NCBI GenBank assembly: GCA_021647365.1
Contig: JAKIUW010000007.1
Coordinates: forward strand, 41,463-105,462
Length of the DNA stretch: 64,000 nt
Direction of reading: 5' to 3'
From: Cocleimonas sp.
Lineage (GTDB): Bacteria > Pseudomonadota > Gammaproteobacteria > Thiotrichales > Thiotrichaceae
Position numbers and translations under genes: made by a program. Positions 49,950 through 61,698 of this stretch are shown here, piece by piece. The notes under the pieces were generated by a model that saw only the letters and a program-made list of their open reading frames with translations, was not told where the DNA came from and searched no databases. Numbering within the stretch: the first letter of the stretch is position 1; every line of letters begins with the position of its first letter.

Positions 49950-49970
49950 ATGTTTTTCTTAGAATGAGGT

Positions 49971-50345
49971 TTACTCAGCTACTGCCTCTGGTCTATCCAC
50001 AAATTCAATATAAGCCATCGGTGCATTATCACCCGGACGGTAGCCACACTTGATAATACGCGTGTATCCACCAGGACGCTCTTTATAACGAGGACCAAGT
50101 TCATTGAATAAAAGACCTACGCACTCTTTATCACGTAAACGTGCAAACGCAGTACGACGATTATGAACAGAATCAACTTTAGCTCGCGTAACTAATGGCT
50201 CAGCCACACGACGAAGCTCTTTTGCTTTTGCTACTGTTGTTTTGATTGCTCCATGCTTAATTAACGCAACAGACAAACTCTGTAGTGTTGCTTTACGATG
50301 ACTGCTGTTGCGACTAAGTTGTCGACCTATTTTACGATGACGCAT
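49971..50345 (-). CDS. rplQ: 50S ribosomal protein L17
   Basis: 124 residues starting [20 protein letters not shown], the L17 signature; E. coli L17 has 127. [20 protein letters not shown] is conserved near the C-terminus. L17 sits near the peptide exit tunnel. Last gene of the alpha operon, 50 bp after rpoA, before the terminator. Confidence 0.98.
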   Translation of the reverse strand: MRHRKIGRQLSRNSSHRKATLQSLSVALIKHGAIKTTVAKAKELRRVAEPLVTRAKVDSVHNRRTAFARLRDKECVGLLFNELGPRYKERPGGYTRIIKCGYRPGDNAPMAYIEFVDRPEAVAE

Positions 50346-50395
50346 TTTTTAAACCTTAATTTCGTTATTTATTCTAAACAGTTGCTATCTAAAAA

Positions 50396-51394
50396 CTAAG
50401 CAACTCTAGTATCACTGCTGTCGATAGACGCTGGTGGCCAATTTTCTAGCCTTGCGCCTAAAGTCAAACCATGAGAAGCAAGGATATCTTTAATCTCTGT
50501 TAACGATTTCTTACCAAGATTAGGAGTCTTAAGTAGCTCAACTTCTGTCTTCTGTACCAAATCGCCAATGTAGTAAACCTGCTCTGCTTTAAGACAGTTT
50601 GCAGATCGAACTGTAAGCTCTAAGTCATCCACAGGACGTAGTAGAACTGGATCAATTTCTGGCTCTGGCTCAACTTCTGGTTCAGCTTCAATAATGGTTA
50701 AGTCGAAGAACACCGCTAGTTGCTCATGCAATACCGTTGCTGCATCACTAATTGTTTCTTCAGCATCAATAGAACCATCAGTTTGTAGCTCGATAATCAA
50801 CTTATCCAAGTCGGTGCGATTCTCAACACGTGCACTCTCAACATCATAAGAAACACGAGATACAGGACTAAAAGAAGCATCAAGTAGCAATGTCCCTAAA
50901 GGTAATTCTGGAGAGTCAGGACCACGACGCACAGAAGCAGGCTGATAACCACGCCCTTTTTCAATACGAATTGACATTTCAATTTCGTAATCGGTGGTAA
51001 TGGTACAAATGATAGCATCAGGATCAACAATCTCAACATCATGATCAAGCTGAATGTCCGCTGCAGTAACAACACAAGGACCTTTCTTGCGTATGTCTAA
51101 CCACACATCATCCTTCTCATTTAAACGAAATGCTAACTTCTTCAAGTTTAAAAGAATATCAACAACATCTTCTTGAACACCTTCTACAGCTGTGTACTCG
51201 TGTTCAACACCCGTGATTTTAGCTTCTGTAACTGCACAACCAGGGATTGAAGAAAGTAAGATTCTGCGTAGTGCATTACCTAATGTATGTCCAAAGCCAC
51301 GCTCTAACGGCTCTAAAACGATCTTAGATGTATAAGCACCCAAGTCTTTAACTTGGATATTACGTGGCTTTAGTAAATCAGTTGAATTAGACAA
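50396..51394 (-). CDS. rpoA: RNA polymerase alpha subunit
   Basis: 332 residues; E. coli RpoA has 329. The N-terminal dimerisation domain has [20 protein letters not shown] (about 28-47) and the C-terminal domain (about 250-320) has [20 protein letters not shown] and [16 protein letters not shown]. The linker [14 protein letters not shown] is strongly acidic and proline-rich. The C-terminal domain contacts UP elements and activators. Confidence 0.98.
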   Translation of the reverse strand: MSNSTDLLKPRNIQVKDLGAYTSKIVLEPLERGFGHTLGNALRRILLSSIPGCAVTEAKITGVEHEYTAVEGVQEDVVDILLNLKKLAFRLNEKDDVWLDIRKKGPCVVTAADIQLDHDVEIVDPDAIICTITTDYEIEMSIRIEKGRGYQPASVRRGPDSPELPLGTLLLDASFSPVSRVSYDVESARVENRTDLDKLIIELQTDGSIDAEETISDAATVLHEQLAVFFDLTIIEAEPEVEPEPEIDPVLLRPVDDLELTVRSANCLKAEQVYYIGDLVQKTEVELLKTPNLGKKSLTEIKDILASHGLTLGARLENWPPASIDSSDTRVA

Positions 51395-51429
51395 AATATA
51401 ACCTCAAAAATTCTGTGATGAAGCGAACT

Positions 51430-52050
51430 TTACTTAGAGTAAAGTTCAACTATTAGAGACTCATTGATCTCTGCTGGTAATTCATCACGCTCGGGGGCAG
51501 CTTTGAATGTACCTTCTAATTTTTTCATATCAACTTCAACCCATTCAGGGAAGCCAACTTGATCTGCAACTGAAATAGAATCTTGAATTCTAATCTGCTT
51601 CTTCGCCTTTTCACGAACAGAAACAATATCACCTGCTTTCACTTGGTATGAAGCGATATTCACAGAACTACCATTAACATGGATAGCTTTGTGACTCACT
51701 AACTGGCGTGCTTCTGCACGCGTAGAAGCATAACCCATACGATACACAACGTTATCTAAACGACATTCCAACAGTTGTAAAAGATTCTCACCTGTAGAAC
51801 CTTTGATTCGTACTGCTTCTTTAAAGTAGTTACGGAATTGCTTTTCCAGCACACCATAAATACGACGTACTTTTTGCTTTTCACGCAACTGTATACCGTA
51901 ATCAGAAAGACGTGTACGACGTTCACCGTGAACACCTGGAATCTTTTCTAAGTTACATTTATTTTCAAGTGAACGACCACGACCTTTTAAATAAAGATCT
52001 GTTCCTTCACGACGCATTAATTTACATTTTGGTCCAATATATCTGGCCAT
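51430..52050 (-). CDS. rpsD: 30S ribosomal protein S4
   Basis: 206 residues, as in E. coli. [20 protein letters not shown] starts the protein; the S4 RNA-binding domain [20 protein letters not shown] follows at about 98-117. S4 nucleates 30S assembly; in E. coli it represses translation of the alpha operon, so it is a candidate autoregulator here. The zinc cysteines of some S4 forms are absent. Confidence 0.98.
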   Translation of the reverse strand: MARYIGPKCKLMRREGTDLYLKGRGRSLENKCNLEKIPGVHGERRTRLSDYGIQLREKQKVRRIYGVLEKQFRNYFKEAVRIKGSTGENLLQLLECRLDNVVYRMGYASTRAEARQLVSHKAIHVNGSSVNIASYQVKAGDIVSVREKAKKQIRIQDSISVADQVGFPEWVEVDMKKLEGTFKAAPERDELPAEINESLIVELYSK

Positions 52051-52080
52051 ATTATTTCTCCCGAACTACGGATTGTGCGA

Positions 52081-52467
52081 CTAAACGCGACGCTTTTTTG
52101 GAGGACGACATCCATTATGAGGTATTGGTGTTACATCAATAATGTTAGTTATTTTATATCCGATATTATTCAAAGCACGCACAGCAGATTCACGACCAGG
52201 ACCTGGACCCTTTACATGAACATCTAGATTTTTCAACCCAAATTGCTTTGCAGCTTCACCTGCTTTTTCTGCCGCAACCTGCGCAGCGAATGGTGTGCTT
52301 TTACGTGAACCGCGGAAGCCAGAGCCTCCAGCAGTAGCCCATGCTAAAGCATTACCTTGACGATCAGTAATAGTAATAATGGTGTTGTTAAATGACGCAT
52401 GTATATGCGCTATTCCATCACTTACTGACTTTTTAACTTTCTTTCGTGACTTAGTGGCAGTTGCCAT
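52081..52467 (-). CDS. rpsK: 30S ribosomal protein S11
   Basis: 128 residues. [20 protein letters not shown] (about 19-38) and the C-terminal [15 protein letters not shown] are the family's conserved ends. S11 forms part of the 30S platform. 49-bp gap to rpsM and 30-bp gap to rpsD. Confidence 0.98.
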   Translation of the reverse strand: MATATKSRKKVKKSVSDGIAHIHASFNNTIITITDRQGNALAWATAGGSGFRGSRKSTPFAAQVAAEKAGEAAKQFGLKNLDVHVKGPGPGRESAVRALNNIGYKITNIIDVTPIPHNGCRPPKKRRV

Positions 52468-52515
52468 CTTTCAGTACCCGCTTATCTAAATTTAAAATAA
52501 ATAAGTAATAATTAC

Positions 52516-52872
52516 TTATCTACGAATAGGTTTACGTGGCCCTTTACGGGTACGTGCATTTGTTTTGGTGCGTTGACCACGAAGCGGTAAACCACGACGA
52601 TGTCTAATACCACGGTAACAACCAAGATCCATTAAACTTTTAATGTTCATTGAAACTTCACGACGTAGATCACCTTCAACCATGAACTTGCCGATTTCAC
52701 CACGAATTCGTTCAATTTCATCTTCTGAAAGCGCACTAATTTTTGTATCTGGAGCTACTTTAGCTTCAGTACACACATTAGCTGCGCGAGTTCTACCAAT
52801 ACCGTAAATAGACGTTAATGCTATTACCGCATGTTTATGTTCAGGGACGTTAATACCCGCAATACGAGCCAT
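52516..52872 (-). CDS. rpsM: 30S ribosomal protein S13
   Basis: 118 residues from the ATG at 52872 (a TTG one codon earlier is unlikely); E. coli S13 has 118. [20 protein letters not shown] at the start and [20 protein letters not shown] at the end are standard. S13 contacts the P-site tRNA and bridges the subunits. First of the alpha operon proteins, after rpmJ. Confidence 0.98.
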   Translation of the reverse strand: MARIAGINVPEHKHAVIALTSIYGIGRTRAANVCTEAKVAPDTKISALSEDEIERIRGEIGKFMVEGDLRREVSMNIKSLMDLGCYRGIRHRRGLPLRGQRTKTNARTRKGPRKPIRR

Positions 52873-52947
52873 CAAATCTCTCCAGACTGCTTTGAAAAGC
52901 GGGCAACAATACCCGATAATGCAGTGTTAATCAATAAATAAAACATC

Positions 52948-53061
52948 TTAACCCTGACGCTGCTTATGGCGTGGATCTGTACATATAACACGTACAATGC
53001 CTTTACGTTTTACTATGCGACAATTACGACACATTTTTTTTACGGAAGCACGAACCTTCAT
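52948..53061 (-). CDS. rpmJ: 50S ribosomal protein L36
   Basis: 37 residues: [20 protein letters not shown] then [17 protein letters not shown]. The zinc-binding CxxC (Cys11, Cys14), Cys27 and His32 are present, so this is the zinc-containing type. It lies between secY and rpsM, the normal position, and is too short for many gene finders. Confidence 0.97.
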   Translation of the reverse strand: MKVRASVKKMCRNCRIVKRKGIVRVICTDPRHKQRQG

Positions 53062-53098
53062 GAGTTAAACCTCTAATAAATATTCTTAAAAAGAAAGT

Positions 53099-54451
53099 CT
53101 ATTTAGACTTTCCCTTTTTGCCGCCAGCTTTAAAGTTTGCTTTTTTCATCAAACCTTCATACTGATGCGACATCATGTGTGATTGAACCTGAGCAATAAA
53201 GTCCATAACCACAACAACAATAATCAATAATGATGTACCACCAAAGTAAAACGGTACATTCCACCCCAGAATCAAAAACTCTGGTAATAAACAAACGAGC
53301 GTTATGTAAATCGCACCAACCGAAGTTAAGCGAGTCATAACACCATCAATATATTTTGCTGTCTCTCTACCTGGGCGTATACCTGGGATAAACGCACCCG
53401 CTTTCTTTAAGTTATCAGCCGTTTCACGTGAATTGAAAACCAATGCTGTATAAAAGAAAGTGAAAAATACTATCGCTAAACCATAAAACAAAACATACAA
53501 CGGTTGCCCAGGTTGCAACAATGTCACAAAATCCTTCAACCATTCTGCACCACTTCCCTCAGATACCCAACGACCCAAGCTTGATGGAAACAATATAATA
53601 CTAGAAGCAAATATAGGCGGGATTACCCCAGCCATATTAAGCTTCAATGGCAAATGGCTCGATTGACCCATAGCCATTTTCCTACCTTGTTGTCGGTTTG
53701 CATAATTGACTGTAATACGTCTTTGACCACGCTCTACAAATACAATAAATGCTGTAACCAACACCGCAAGCGCTAATAAAATAATAACAAATGCAGGTGA
53801 TAACTCACCGTCTCTTGCAAGCTGAAGCGTTCCGCCTATCGCAGTAGGAAGACCTGCCACAATGCCTGCAAATATGATTAGGGAAATACCATTACCTATA
53901 CCGCGCTCAGTAATTTGCTCTCCTAACCACATTAAAAATAATGTGCCTGTAACCAACGATACAACCGTTGTAATAGTGAATCCTAGGCCGGGGTGCAATG
54001 CAATAGTTTGCCCGCCACCTAAGTCTTGACCACCTAACGCTAACGAGATTCCTATACTTTGGAATAACGCAAGAGCCACTGTACCGTAACGTGTGTACTG
54101 AGTAATCTTACGTTTACCCGACTCACCTTCTTTCTTTAACTGTTGCAAGCTTGGTATCACATGCGTCATTAACTGCACGATAATTGATGCAGATATATAA
54201 GGCATGATACCCAGTGCAAACACACTCAAGCGCTGTAAAGCGCCACCAGAAAACATATTAAATACACCTAATATGGTTCCCGTATTTTGATCAAAGAATT
54301 GTTGCAATGCAGCCGGATTAACACCAGGGATTGGAATAAATGTACCAATTCTATATACAATCAAAGCGAAAAAAACAAAGGCAAGCCTTTGTTTAATTTC
54401 TGCAATATTGCTCATACCCGAAAGCATGCCTGTAGCGTTTTTACCAGCCAC
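53099..54451 (-). CDS. secY: Preprotein translocase subunit SecY
   Basis: 450 residues; E. coli SecY has 443. Ten membrane helices are apparent. Conserved landmarks are [20 protein letters not shown] (about 44-63), the plug region [35 protein letters not shown] and the cytoplasmic loop [16 protein letters not shown] at the C-terminus. It forms the protein-conducting channel of the inner membrane. Between rplO and rpmJ, as usual. Confidence 0.98.
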   Translation of the reverse strand: MAGKNATGMLSGMSNIAEIKQRLAFVFFALIVYRIGTFIPIPGVNPAALQQFFDQNTGTILGVFNMFSGGALQRLSVFALGIMPYISASIIVQLMTHVIPSLQQLKKEGESGKRKITQYTRYGTVALALFQSIGISLALGGQDLGGGQTIALHPGLGFTITTVVSLVTGTLFLMWLGEQITERGIGNGISLIIFAGIVAGLPTAIGGTLQLARDGELSPAFVIILLALAVLVTAFIVFVERGQRRITVNYANRQQGRKMAMGQSSHLPLKLNMAGVIPPIFASSIILFPSSLGRWVSEGSGAEWLKDFVTLLQPGQPLYVLFYGLAIVFFTFFYTALVFNSRETADNLKKAGAFIPGIRPGRETAKYIDGVMTRLTSVGAIYITLVCLLPEFLILGWNVPFYFGGTSLLIIVVVVMDFIAQVQSHMMSHQYEGLMKKANFKAGGKKGKSK

Positions 54452-54467
54452 TATATAAACCCCTTAA

Positions 54468-54917
54468 TTAGTCTTCTACTTTTCCGCCAGCAGCTTCGAT
54501 TGCTGCCTTAGCGCCTTTACTGACTTTAATGCCTTTCAAAGTAACTGCTTTATCAATAGTACCTGATAGCATTACTTTAACGTGTAGAACATTTTTTGTT
54601 ACAAGATTTGATGCTTTCAAAGCATCAACATCAATCACATCAGCTTCAACCTTTGCAAGCTCATGTAGACGAATCTCGGCTGAAACACGCCCGACACGCG
54701 AACTAAAACCAACTTTTGGTAGTCGACGTTGTAAAGGCATCTGACCACCTTCAAAACCAACCTTACTAAATCCACCAGAACGTGATTTTTGACCTTTATG
54801 ACCGCGCGCACAGGTTTTACCCCATCCGCAACCAATACCACGACCCACACGCTTACGGTTAGATGTACTACCTTCTGCAGGTTTTAATGTATTTAAATTC
54901 ATTGCTGACTCACTCAT
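54468..54917 (-). CDS. rplO: 50S ribosomal protein L15
   Basis: 149 residues. The first ATG (54917) has AGAGG about 7 bp upstream; an internal ATG (54902) corresponds to the E. coli start MRLNTL, so five extra residues may be present. The glycine-rich, basic N-terminal half ([20 protein letters not shown]) and [12 protein letters not shown] are typical. Two bases separate it from rpmD. Confidence 0.96.
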   Translation of the reverse strand: MSESAMNLNTLKPAEGSTSNRKRVGRGIGCGWGKTCARGHKGQKSRSGGFSKVGFEGGQMPLQRRLPKVGFSSRVGRVSAEIRLHELAKVEADVIDVDALKASNLVTKNVLHVKVMLSGTIDKAVTLKGIKVSKGAKAAIEAAGGKVED

Positions 54918-54919
54918 GA

Positions 54920-55114
54920 CTAAACCTCTTCTACCTTTAGCAAATAAGAGATTTTATTGATCATTCCACGATTTTCAGGTGTATCATTAACAACCACTGG
55001 GTTGTGCATTTTACGAAGGCCTAAACCGCGAGCACATGACTTATGTGCTTTCAAACGACCATTCAAACTACGAACAACCGTTAACTTAACTTGTTTTACT
55101 TTTGAAGTAGCCAT
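54920..55114 (-). CDS. rpmD: 50S ribosomal protein L30
   Basis: 64 residues, [20 protein letters not shown] at the start and [20 protein letters not shown] near the end. Bacterial short-form L30. Four-base gap to rpsE and two-base gap to rplO. Confidence 0.97.
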   Translation of the reverse strand: MATSKVKQVKLTVVRSLNGRLKAHKSCARGLGLRKMHNPVVVNDTPENRGMINKISYLLKVEEV

Positions 55115-55118
55115 GAAT

Positions 55119-55628
55119 CTAACCTCTAATCTCTTCTACCGTCTTGCCACGCTTTGCAGCAATTAGCTCAGGTGAATTCATCTCAGCTAAACCCTTAATC
55201 GTTGCGCGAACAACATTAATAGGGTTTCGTGAACCAACACATTTAGCTAGCACATTTTTGACACCTACAACTTCAAAAACAGCTCGCATAGCGCCACCAG
55301 CAATAATACCAGTACCATCTGATGCAGGCTTCATAAATACATGAGCAGCACCATGTCTTGCATTGATTTCATATTGTAATGTGTCATCAACTAGAGCAAC
55401 ATCTACGATATTCTTACGTGCTTTTTCCATTGCTTTTTGGATTGCAACAGGCACTTCTTTAGCCTTACCGTATCCAAAACCAATGCGACCGTTACCATCA
55501 CCAACAACTGCCAGTGCTGTAAACCCAAAAACACGTCCACCTTTAACCACTTTTGCAACACGGTTAACATGAACTAATTTTTCTTGAAGGCCGTCTGTTG
55601 CCTTTTCTGTATTATCTGATCTAGCCAT
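55119..55628 (-). CDS. rpsE: 30S ribosomal protein S5
   Basis: 169 residues; E. coli S5 has 167. The double-stranded-RNA-binding-like N-terminal domain has [20 protein letters not shown] (about 18-37), and the C-terminal domain has [21 protein letters not shown]5 takes part in translational accuracy at the A site. Confidence 0.98.
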   Translation of the reverse strand: MARSDNTEKATDGLQEKLVHVNRVAKVVKGGRVFGFTALAVVGDGNGRIGFGYGKAKEVPVAIQKAMEKARKNIVDVALVDDTLQYEINARHGAAHVFMKPASDGTGIIAGGAMRAVFEVVGVKNVLAKCVGSRNPINVVRATIKGLAEMNSPELIAAKRGKTVEEIRG

Positions 55629-55640
55629 TATAATAAACCT

Positions 55641-55994
55641 TTAGAACTGTAAGCCCGCTTCACGCGCAGCTTCTGCTAACGCCTTGACACGACCATGATA
55701 TTTAAAACCGGAACGATCAAACGCTACAGACTCAATTCCTTTCTTTTTAGCACGCTCAGCGACTAACTTGCCCACTGCAGCAGCTGCATCAGCATTGCCC
55801 GTGTAAGCTAAATCTTCACGCATTGATTTTTCAACTGTAGAGGCCGACGCTATAACACTATTATCTTCACTAGAGATAATTTGAGCATATATATGACGAG
55901 AGCTTCTGTAGACAGACAAGCGGACAGCACCAAGCTCGCGCATCTTCATGCGAGAACGCTTACCGCGACGTATTCTGGCTGTTCTTTTATTCAT
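55641..55994 (-). CDS. rplR: 50S ribosomal protein L18
   Basis: 117 residues, as in E. coli. The N-terminus is very basic ([20 protein letters not shown]) for 5S rRNA binding, and the C-terminus [20 protein letters not shown] is typical. Confidence 0.98.
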   Translation of the reverse strand: MNKRTARIRRGKRSRMKMRELGAVRLSVYRSSRHIYAQIISSEDNSVIASASTVEKSMREDLAYTGNADAAAAVGKLVAERAKKKGIESVAFDRSGFKYHGRVKALAEAAREAGLQF

Positions 55995-56017
55995 CTTACA
56001 AATACCTTTAACTAAAC

Positions 56018-56554
56018 TTAGGTTTTCTTAGCTTCTTTACGAATAATTCGCTCATCAGCATACTTAACACCTTTGCCCTTATATGGCTCAGGTGGTCTGT
56101 AAGCACGAATTTCCGCAGCTGTCTGGCCAATAACTTGTTTGTCTATTCCACGAAGAATAATTTCTGTTTGACTTGGCGTCTCAACAGTAACCCCTTGTGG
56201 AATGTCATGAACAACAGGATGAGAAAAACCTAGCGTTAGGTTTAACTTATTACCTTGAGCTTGTGCACGATAACCAACACCAACTAATTCAAGTTTCTTT
56301 TCAAAACCAGTACTTACACCCATAACCATATTATTAGTTATTGCACGCATCGTACCGGCCATTGCCCAACCCTGTTTATCTTTTTCACTCTTAGGTTTTA
56401 CAACAAGTGTATTACCGTCTTGAGCGATGACAACAGAATCATGTATTTTGTAATCAAAAGCACCTTTACTGCCTTTGATGTTCATATCTTGTCCATTGAT
56501 TTTTGCTTCTACACCAGAAGGTAACTCAATAGGCATTTTTGCTATTCTTGACAT
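56018..56554 (-). CDS. rplF: 50S ribosomal protein L6
   Basis: 178 residues; E. coli L6 has 177. It starts [20 protein letters not shown]. The two tandem domains are visible, the second with [20 protein letters not shown] and [12 protein letters not shown]. It binds 23S rRNA near the sarcin-ricin loop. Confidence 0.98.
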   Translation of the reverse strand: MSRIAKMPIELPSGVEAKINGQDMNIKGSKGAFDYKIHDSVVIAQDGNTLVVKPKSEKDKQGWAMAGTMRAITNNMVMGVSTGFEKKLELVGVGYRAQAQGNKLNLTLGFSHPVVHDIPQGVTVETPSQTEIILRGIDKQVIGQTAAEIRAYRPPEPYKGKGVKYADERIIRKEAKKT

Positions 56555-56567
56555 ATCTTAATACCGA

Positions 56568-56963
56568 TTATTCTACGATACAGAGCACTTCACCGCCCTG
56601 ACCTGCCGCACGTGCCGAGCGATCGCTCATTACGCCTTTTGAAGTAGATACGATGGCAACACCTAAGCCTAACATTACTGTTGGTATTTCATCTTTACCA
56701 CGGAAAATTCTCAAACCCGGACGACTTATACGCTTTAACGTTTTAATTACTGGCTGACCTTGATAGTACTTCAAGACCACACTCGTAACTGGTTTACCAT
56801 CAGCAGGATCTGTTTCATACCCTGAAATGTAACCTTCGTCTTTTAACACATCTAATATTGCCGTTTTCTTTGATGATGCAGAAAAACTAACATTTGCTTT
56901 GCTAGCTCGCTGACCATTACGAATACGTGTCAACATATCAGCTATAGGATCACTCATACTCAT
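56568..56963 (-). CDS. rpsH: 30S ribosomal protein S8
   Basis: 131 residues; E. coli S8 has 130. [20 protein letters not shown] at the start, and [20 protein letters not shown] near the end. In E. coli S8 represses the spc operon by binding mRNA in the rplX-rplE region; here the rplX-rplE gap is 50 bp and could carry such a site (inference). Confidence 0.98.
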   Translation of the reverse strand: MSMSDPIADMLTRIRNGQRASKANVSFSASSKKTAILDVLKDEGYISGYETDPADGKPVTSVVLKYYQGQPVIKTLKRISRPGLRIFRGKDEIPTVMLGLGVAIVSTSKGVMSDRSARAAGQGGEVLCIVE

Positions 56964-56976
56964 GATACGTACTCCT

Positions 56977-57282
56977 TTACCAACTTGCTTTGGTCAAACC
57001 AGGAAGATCACCTTCCATAGCCGACTCTCTTAATTTATTTCTACAAAGACCAAACTTACTGTAAACACCGTGTGGTCTTCCTGTAATTGCACAACGATTG
57101 CGCTGACGCACTTTTGAACCATTTCGTGGTAGCTTCTGCAACGAATCTGTTGCTGCCATCACCTGCTCAAAACTACTGTTTGGAGAACGAATAATCTCCT
57201 TCAATTCTGCTCTTTTTGTCGCATACTTAGCAACCATCTTGGTGCGTTTTGCTTCACGAGCGATCATTGATTTCTTAGCCAT
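56977..57282 (-). CDS. rpsN: 30S ribosomal protein S14
   Basis: 101 residues, the long zinc-free form: [20 protein letters not shown] carries one Cys instead of the CxxC pairs of short S14. Ends [10 protein letters not shown] as in E. coli. Between rplE and rpsH as usual. Confidence 0.98.
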   Translation of the reverse strand: MAKKSMIAREAKRTKMVAKYATKRAELKEIIRSPNSSFEQVMAATDSLQKLPRNGSKVRQRNRCAITGRPHGVYSKFGLCRNKLRESAMEGDLPGLTKASW

Positions 57283-57299
57283 AACTCAATCGTCCTATA

Positions 57300-57842
57300 T
57301 TACTGCTTTTTGAATGGGAACTGAAAAGCTTCTAATAAAGCTTTACCTTCTTCATTGTTCTTTGCTGTTGTCGTGATTGCAATATCCAAACCACGTAACT
57401 TATCAATTTTATCGTAATCAATCTCTGGGAAAATGATCTGTTCATCAAAACCCATACTGTAATTTCCGTTACCATCGAATGAACGAGGGTTTAAACCACG
57501 AAAATCACGTACACGAGGAATAGATATATGAATTAAACGATCTAAAAATTCATACATCTGATCACGACGTAAATTTACCTTACAACCAATAGGCCAGTTA
57601 TCACGAATCTTGAATCCCGCAATTGATTTACGAGAAATAGTAACAACAGGCTTTTGACCCGCAATTTTCGTCATATCAGAAACTGCGTGTTCAATAACTT
57701 TTTTATCACCAACAGCATCACCTAATCCCATATTCAATGAGATCATTGTAATCTTTGGTACTTGCATAACGTTTTTATAACCAAACTTAGTCATTAATTC
57801 TTTAACAACTGTTTCTTTATAAAAATCTTCTAATCTAGACAT
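57300..57842 (-). CDS. rplE: 50S ribosomal protein L5
   Basis: 180 residues; E. coli L5 has 179. Landmarks are [20 protein letters not shown] (about 24-43), [20 protein letters not shown] and the C-terminal [20 protein letters not shown]. It binds 5S rRNA in the central protuberance. Confidence 0.98.
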   Translation of the reverse strand: MSRLEDFYKETVVKELMTKFGYKNVMQVPKITMISLNMGLGDAVGDKKVIEHAVSDMTKIAGQKPVVTISRKSIAGFKIRDNWPIGCKVNLRRDQMYEFLDRLIHISIPRVRDFRGLNPRSFDGNGNYSMGFDEQIIFPEIDYDKIDKLRGLDIAITTTAKNNEEGKALLEAFQFPFKKQ

Positions 57843-57892
57843 CGTTTTACCTTCACACTCGTGTTATAGACAAACCTATTTGACAAGGTTTA

Positions 57893-58207
57893 TTAACTTA
57901 CGACTTCACCATTTGACTTATAGAAACGAACTTTCTTACCATCTTCTAGTGTTTTAAATCCTACACGATCACCCTTATCTGTAGCGGGGTTGATCAACAT
58001 TACATTAGACGCATCTAATGGCATTTCTTTTTCAATGATTCCACCAGCGATACCCGCATTAGGGTTTCCTTTCTGGTGTTTCTTAGCAAGATTGATACCC
58101 TGAACTAGCAACTTTCCCTTACCAGTTAACTCAGTAACATTTCCACGGCGACCTTTATCTTTGCCCGCTATGATTACTACTTGATCATTTTTTACAATCT
58201 TATTCAT
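57893..58207 (-). CDS. rplX: 50S ribosomal protein L24
   Basis: 104 residues, as in E. coli. The KOW motif [20 protein letters not shown] lies near the start (about 11-30), followed by [15 protein letters not shown]. An assembly initiator of the large subunit. Confidence 0.98.
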   Translation of the reverse strand: MNKIVKNDQVVIIAGKDKGRRGNVTELTGKGKLLVQGINLAKKHQKGNPNAGIAGGIIEKEMPLDASNVMLINPATDKGDRVGFKTLEDGKKVRFYKSNGEVVS

Positions 58208-58232
58208 GACACATAAACCTATTAAACAAGTC

Positions 58233-58601
58233 TTATAAGACTTCTGGAGCCAACGAAATGATTTTCATGAAATTTTTATCACGAAGTTCGCGTGTTACAG
58301 GGCCAAAGATACGTGTACCAATTGGCTCTAACTTAGCATTCAACAAAACTGCCGAATTGCCATCAAAGCGAATGGTAGAACCATCTTTACGACGCACACC
58401 TTTTGCTGTTCTAACAACAACCGCAGTGTAAACATCACCTTTTTTAACTTTTCCGCGAGGAATAGCTTCTTTAATACTGACTTTAATAATATCGCCAATA
58501 CCTGCGTAACGCCTATGTGAACCACCCAGTACTTTTATACACTGTACTCGACGCGCACCACTATTATCCGCTACATTTAACTGTGTTTGCATTTGAATCA
58601 T
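58233..58601 (-). CDS. rplN: 50S ribosomal protein L14
   Basis: 122 residues; E. coli L14 has 123. [20 protein letters not shown] at the start, [20 protein letters not shown] in the middle, and ending [11 protein letters not shown]. In E. coli it is the first gene of the spc operon; a 40-bp gap separates it from rpsQ here. Confidence 0.98.
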   Translation of the reverse strand: MIQMQTQLNVADNSGARRVQCIKVLGGSHRRYAGIGDIIKVSIKEAIPRGKVKKGDVYTAVVVRTAKGVRRKDGSTIRFDGNSAVLLNAKLEPIGTRIFGPVTRELRDKNFMKIISLAPEVL

Positions 58602-58641
58602 GTTTTTATATCCAAGCTTTATCTATTGATAGCAATATTTA

Positions 58642-58908
58642 TTAAGACTTAGTCTTATCGACGACTTTTACCAAGGTCCAACTTTTAGTCTTAGACAATG
58701 GACGACACTCTTTGATAGTAACTGTATCACCAATATTGCACTCATTATTTGCATCATGAGCATGATATTTAGTAGAACGACGGATAAACTTACCATACAA
58801 GGGATGCTTTACTCTTCTTTCACCCATTACTACGATAGTCTTATCCATTTTATTACTAACAACTTGACCAGTAATACTATGCTCAAGTTTAGCTGTTTGT
58901 TCTGTCAT
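58642..58908 (-). CDS. rpsQ: 30S ribosomal protein S17
   Basis: 88 residues from the ATG at 58908, chosen because AGG lies 8 bp upstream; a GTG three codons earlier is also open. E. coli S17 has 84. The OB-fold segment [20 protein letters not shown] is conserved, as is [17 protein letters not shown] at the end. Confidence 0.96.
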   Translation of the reverse strand: MTEQTAKLEHSITGQVVSNKMDKTIVVMGERRVKHPLYGKFIRRSTKYHAHDANNECNIGDTVTIKECRPLSKTKSWTLVKVVDKTKS

Positions 58909-58917
58909 CTCACTCAC

Positions 58918-59124
58918 CTATTTGCTGACTTCAGCTGTTGACTGCATTTCATTCATAATCGTTTTGATACGCGCAATCTTACGACGAACTTTTCTCATCT
59001 CAGAATGGCGTGTCAACTGACCTGAAGAACGCTGCATACGAAAAACAAACTGCTCTTTTAAACTTTCTAAAAGTTCTTTAGATAAGTCTTCTGTGCTTTT
59101 TTGACGAAGTTCACTGGCTTTCAT
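58918..59124 (-). CDS. rpmC: 50S ribosomal protein L29
   Basis: 68 residues from the ATG at 59124, whose A overlaps the last base of the rplP stop (TGATG). [20 protein letters not shown] and the basic MRKVRRKIARIKTIMNE are typical; E. coli L29 has 63. It sits at the tunnel exit, near the SRP and trigger factor site. Confidence 0.97.
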   Translation of the reverse strand: MKASELRQKSTEDLSKELLESLKEQFVFRMQRSSGQLTRHSEMRKVRRKIARIKTIMNEMQSTAEVSK

Positions 59125-59537
59125 CACATCACCTTTCTTGTGACAAATACTGTCTTAATTGGTAATTTAGCTGCAGCTAAGGCAAACGCTTCACGCGCCA
59201 ACTCTTCACTAACACCTTCCATTTCATAAAGAACGCGACCTGGCTGTATTAAACATACCCAGTATTCAACGTTACCTTTACCTTTACCCATACGCACTTC
59301 TAAGGGCTTGCTTGTAATTGGCTTATCTGGAAACACACGAATCCAAATCTTACCACCACGCTTAACATGACGAGTCATTGCTCGACGAGCAGCTTCGATT
59401 TGTCTTGCAGTCAAACGACCACGTCCAACGGCCTTAAGACCGTATTCGCCAAAGCTTACTTTACTTCCAGTAACAGCAAGACCACGATTTCTGCCTTTAA
59501 ACTGCTTTCTGAATTTTGTTCTTTTGGGCTGTAACAT
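59124..59537 (-). CDS. rplP: 50S ribosomal protein L16
   Basis: 137 residues; E. coli L16 has 136. [20 protein letters not shown] at the start, and [20 protein letters not shown] with [13 protein letters not shown] following. It contacts the A-site tRNA. Confidence 0.98.
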   Translation of the reverse strand: MLQPKRTKFRKQFKGRNRGLAVTGSKVSFGEYGLKAVGRGRLTARQIEAARRAMTRHVKRGGKIWIRVFPDKPITSKPLEVRMGKGKGNVEYWVCLIQPGRVLYEMEGVSEELAREAFALAAAKLPIKTVFVTRKVM

Positions 59538-59546
59538 CGCAGACCT

Positions 59547-60236
59547 CTATCTCTTATTCTTGGCATCGCGGCCAGCTGATTTCGCTCGTTTCTGCTCAAG
59601 GTCAAATACATCACCTTTGTAGATCCAAACCTTAATACCAATTACACCGTATGTGGTATGCGCCTTTGCTGTAGAGTAATCGATATCAGCACGTAATGTA
59701 TGGAGAGGAACGCGACCTTCACGATACCATTCCGTACGTGCAATCTCTGCACCATTCAAACGACCACCACAACTAATTTTAATACCCAACGCACCTAATC
59801 GCATTGCATTTCCAACTGCACGCTTCATTGCGCGGCGGAACATAATACGACGTTCCAGCTGATTTGCAATACTTTCCGCAACTAATTTTGCATCTAATTC
59901 AGGTTTACGAATTTCTTCGATATTAACCTTTACATTATTTGGATGCAGACCCATCATTTTTGCAGTTTCTGCACGAAGACGTTCAATATCTTCGCCTTTT
60001 TTACCAATAACAACACCAGGACGAGCCGTATGTATTGTTACAAATGCAGACTTAGCAGGACGCTCAATCTGTATACGACTAACTGAAGCACTTTTAAGTT
60101 TCTCTTCTAAAAAAGCTCTAACAGCGAGATCTTTATGAAGAAATTCTGCATACTCTCTGCCTTCTGCGTACCACTTAGAACGCCAATCAGAAGCTATACC
60201 AAGACGAAAACCTACTGGATGTATTTTCTGACCCAT
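59547..60236 (-). CDS. rpsC: 30S ribosomal protein S3
   Basis: 229 residues; E. coli S3 has 233. [20 protein letters not shown] at the start, KH domain with [20 protein letters not shown] (about 75-94), and [16 protein letters not shown] in the C-terminal domain. It is part of the mRNA entry helicase. Confidence 0.98.
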   Translation of the reverse strand: MGQKIHPVGFRLGIASDWRSKWYAEGREYAEFLHKDLAVRAFLEEKLKSASVSRIQIERPAKSAFVTIHTARPGVVIGKKGEDIERLRAETAKMMGLHPNNVKVNIEEIRKPELDAKLVAESIANQLERRIMFRRAMKRAVGNAMRLGALGIKISCGGRLNGAEIARTEWYREGRVPLHTLRADIDYSTAKAHTTYGVIGIKVWIYKGDVFDLEQKRAKSAGRDAKNKR

Positions 60237-60238
60237 TT

Positions 60239-60577
60239 CTAAACCTCTCCGTCGCCAACACTTAACGTGATATGGCTTGTACGCTTAAGAATACGGTTTG
60301 CACGACCTTTAGCACGCGCACGCAATCTTTTCATTGTTGGAGCCTGATCAACCATAACTCTAGTTACAGAAAGATCATCGATATCCGCACCTTCATTATG
60401 CTCAGCATTTGCTATAGCAGAATCAAGAATCTTCTTGATAATTGTAGCAGACTTCTTCTGGCTAAAAGATAAAATCTCCAAAGCCTTATCAACCGGCATT
60501 CCACGCACTTGATCAGCAACTAATCTTGCTTTTTGTGGCGAGATACGAGCGAATCGTAATTTTGCATTAACTTCCAT
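60239..60577 (-). CDS. rplV: 50S ribosomal protein L22
   Basis: 112 residues; E. coli L22 has 110. [20 protein letters not shown] (about 7-26), and the C-terminal beta-hairpin region [20 protein letters not shown] that lines the exit tunnel. Two-base gap to rpsC. Confidence 0.98.
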   Translation of the reverse strand: MEVNAKLRFARISPQKARLVADQVRGMPVDKALEILSFSQKKSATIIKKILDSAIANAEHNEGADIDDLSVTRVMVDQAPTMKRLRARAKGRANRILKRTSHITLSVGDGEV

Positions 60578-60593
60578 TTCTAAATCCTAACGT

Positions 60594-60863
60594 CTAAGAC
60601 TTTTTATCAGCGATATGACCGCGGTACATCCGCGTTGGTGAAAACTCACCTAGCTTATGACCAACCATATGCTCGTTAACCAACACTGGTACATGTTGAC
60701 GACCATTATGGATCGCTATTGTTAAGCCAACCATTTCAGGAACAACCATTGATCTACGTGACCAAGTTTTAATAGGCTTACGATCTCCAGCGCTAACAGC
60801 TTTCAATACTTTAGCCATCAAATGATGATCAATAAATGGACCTTTTTTTAATGAACGTGGCAC
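60594..60863 (-). CDS. rpsS: 30S ribosomal protein S19
   Basis: 89 residues; E. coli S19 has 92. [20 protein letters not shown] at the start, and [20 protein letters not shown] near the end. It pairs with S13 in the 30S head. Confidence 0.98.
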   Translation of the reverse strand: MPRSLKKGPFIDHHLMAKVLKAVSAGDRKPIKTWSRRSMVVPEMVGLTIAIHNGRQHVPVLVNEHMVGHKLGEFSPTRMYRGHIADKKS

Positions 60864-60868
60864 CGTGA

Positions 60869-61696
60869 TTACCTCTTATCTCTACGACGTACAATCAAGT
60901 GATCTGTACGTTTATTTTTACGTGTTTTATAACCTTTAGTTGGCGTACCCCAAGGTGAAACAGGGTGACGACCACCAGAAGTTTTACCTTCACCACCACC
61001 ATGCGGGTGATCAACCGGATTCATTACAACACCACGAACCGTTGGGCGAATACCACGATGACGACTTGCTCCAGCTTTACCTAACTTAGTCAAAGCATGT
61101 TCAGAGTTACTTACTTCGCCGACTGTCGCACGACAATCTGAAAGTACTTTTCTCATTTCGCCTGAACGTAAACGTAAAGTTGAATAACGACCTTCACGAG
61201 CAATCAACTGAGCAGATGTTCCTGCACTACGTGCAATTTGAGCACCTTTACCAGGCTTCATTTCAATACAATGAATCACCGTACCAACTGGCATATCTCG
61301 CAAAGCCATCGAATTGCCCGAACCAATAGTCGCATCAGAACCAGACATTACCTTATCTTCAGCTCTCAAACCTCTTGGGGCAATAATATAACGACGCTCA
61401 CCATCTGCGTATCTAAGCAAAGCTATATTAGCCGTACGATTTGGATCGTATTCAACACTCTCAACCGTTGCCTCGATACCATCTTTATTACGCTTAAAAT
61501 CTATAATACGGTAATGCTGCTTGTGCCCACCACCAATATGGCGTGTAGTAATACGGCCATTGTTATTACGACCACCAGACCTGCTTTTCTTTTCTAGTAA
61601 CGCCTTATGAGGCTTACCTTTATGCAAATCTTTATTAACAACTCGAACCTGATGACGACGACCCGGAGATGTTGGTTTCATCTTTACTGTAGCCAT
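60869..61696 (-). CDS. rplB: 50S ribosomal protein L2
   Basis: 275 residues; E. coli L2 has 273. [20 protein letters not shown] at the start, [20 protein letters not shown] (about 42-61), and the highly conserved [20 protein letters not shown] containing the histidine near the peptidyl transferase centre. Five-base gap to rpsS. Confidence 0.98.
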   Translation of the reverse strand: MATVKMKPTSPGRRHQVRVVNKDLHKGKPHKALLEKKSRSGGRNNNGRITTRHIGGGHKQHYRIIDFKRNKDGIEATVESVEYDPNRTANIALLRYADGERRYIIAPRGLRAEDKVMSGSDATIGSGNSMALRDMPVGTVIHCIEMKPGKGAQIARSAGTSAQLIAREGRYSTLRLRSGEMRKVLSDCRATVGEVSNSEHALTKLGKAGASRHRGIRPTVRGVVMNPVDHPHGGGEGKTSGGRHPVSPWGTPTKGYKTRKNKRTDHLIVRRRDKR

Positions 61697-61698
61697 GA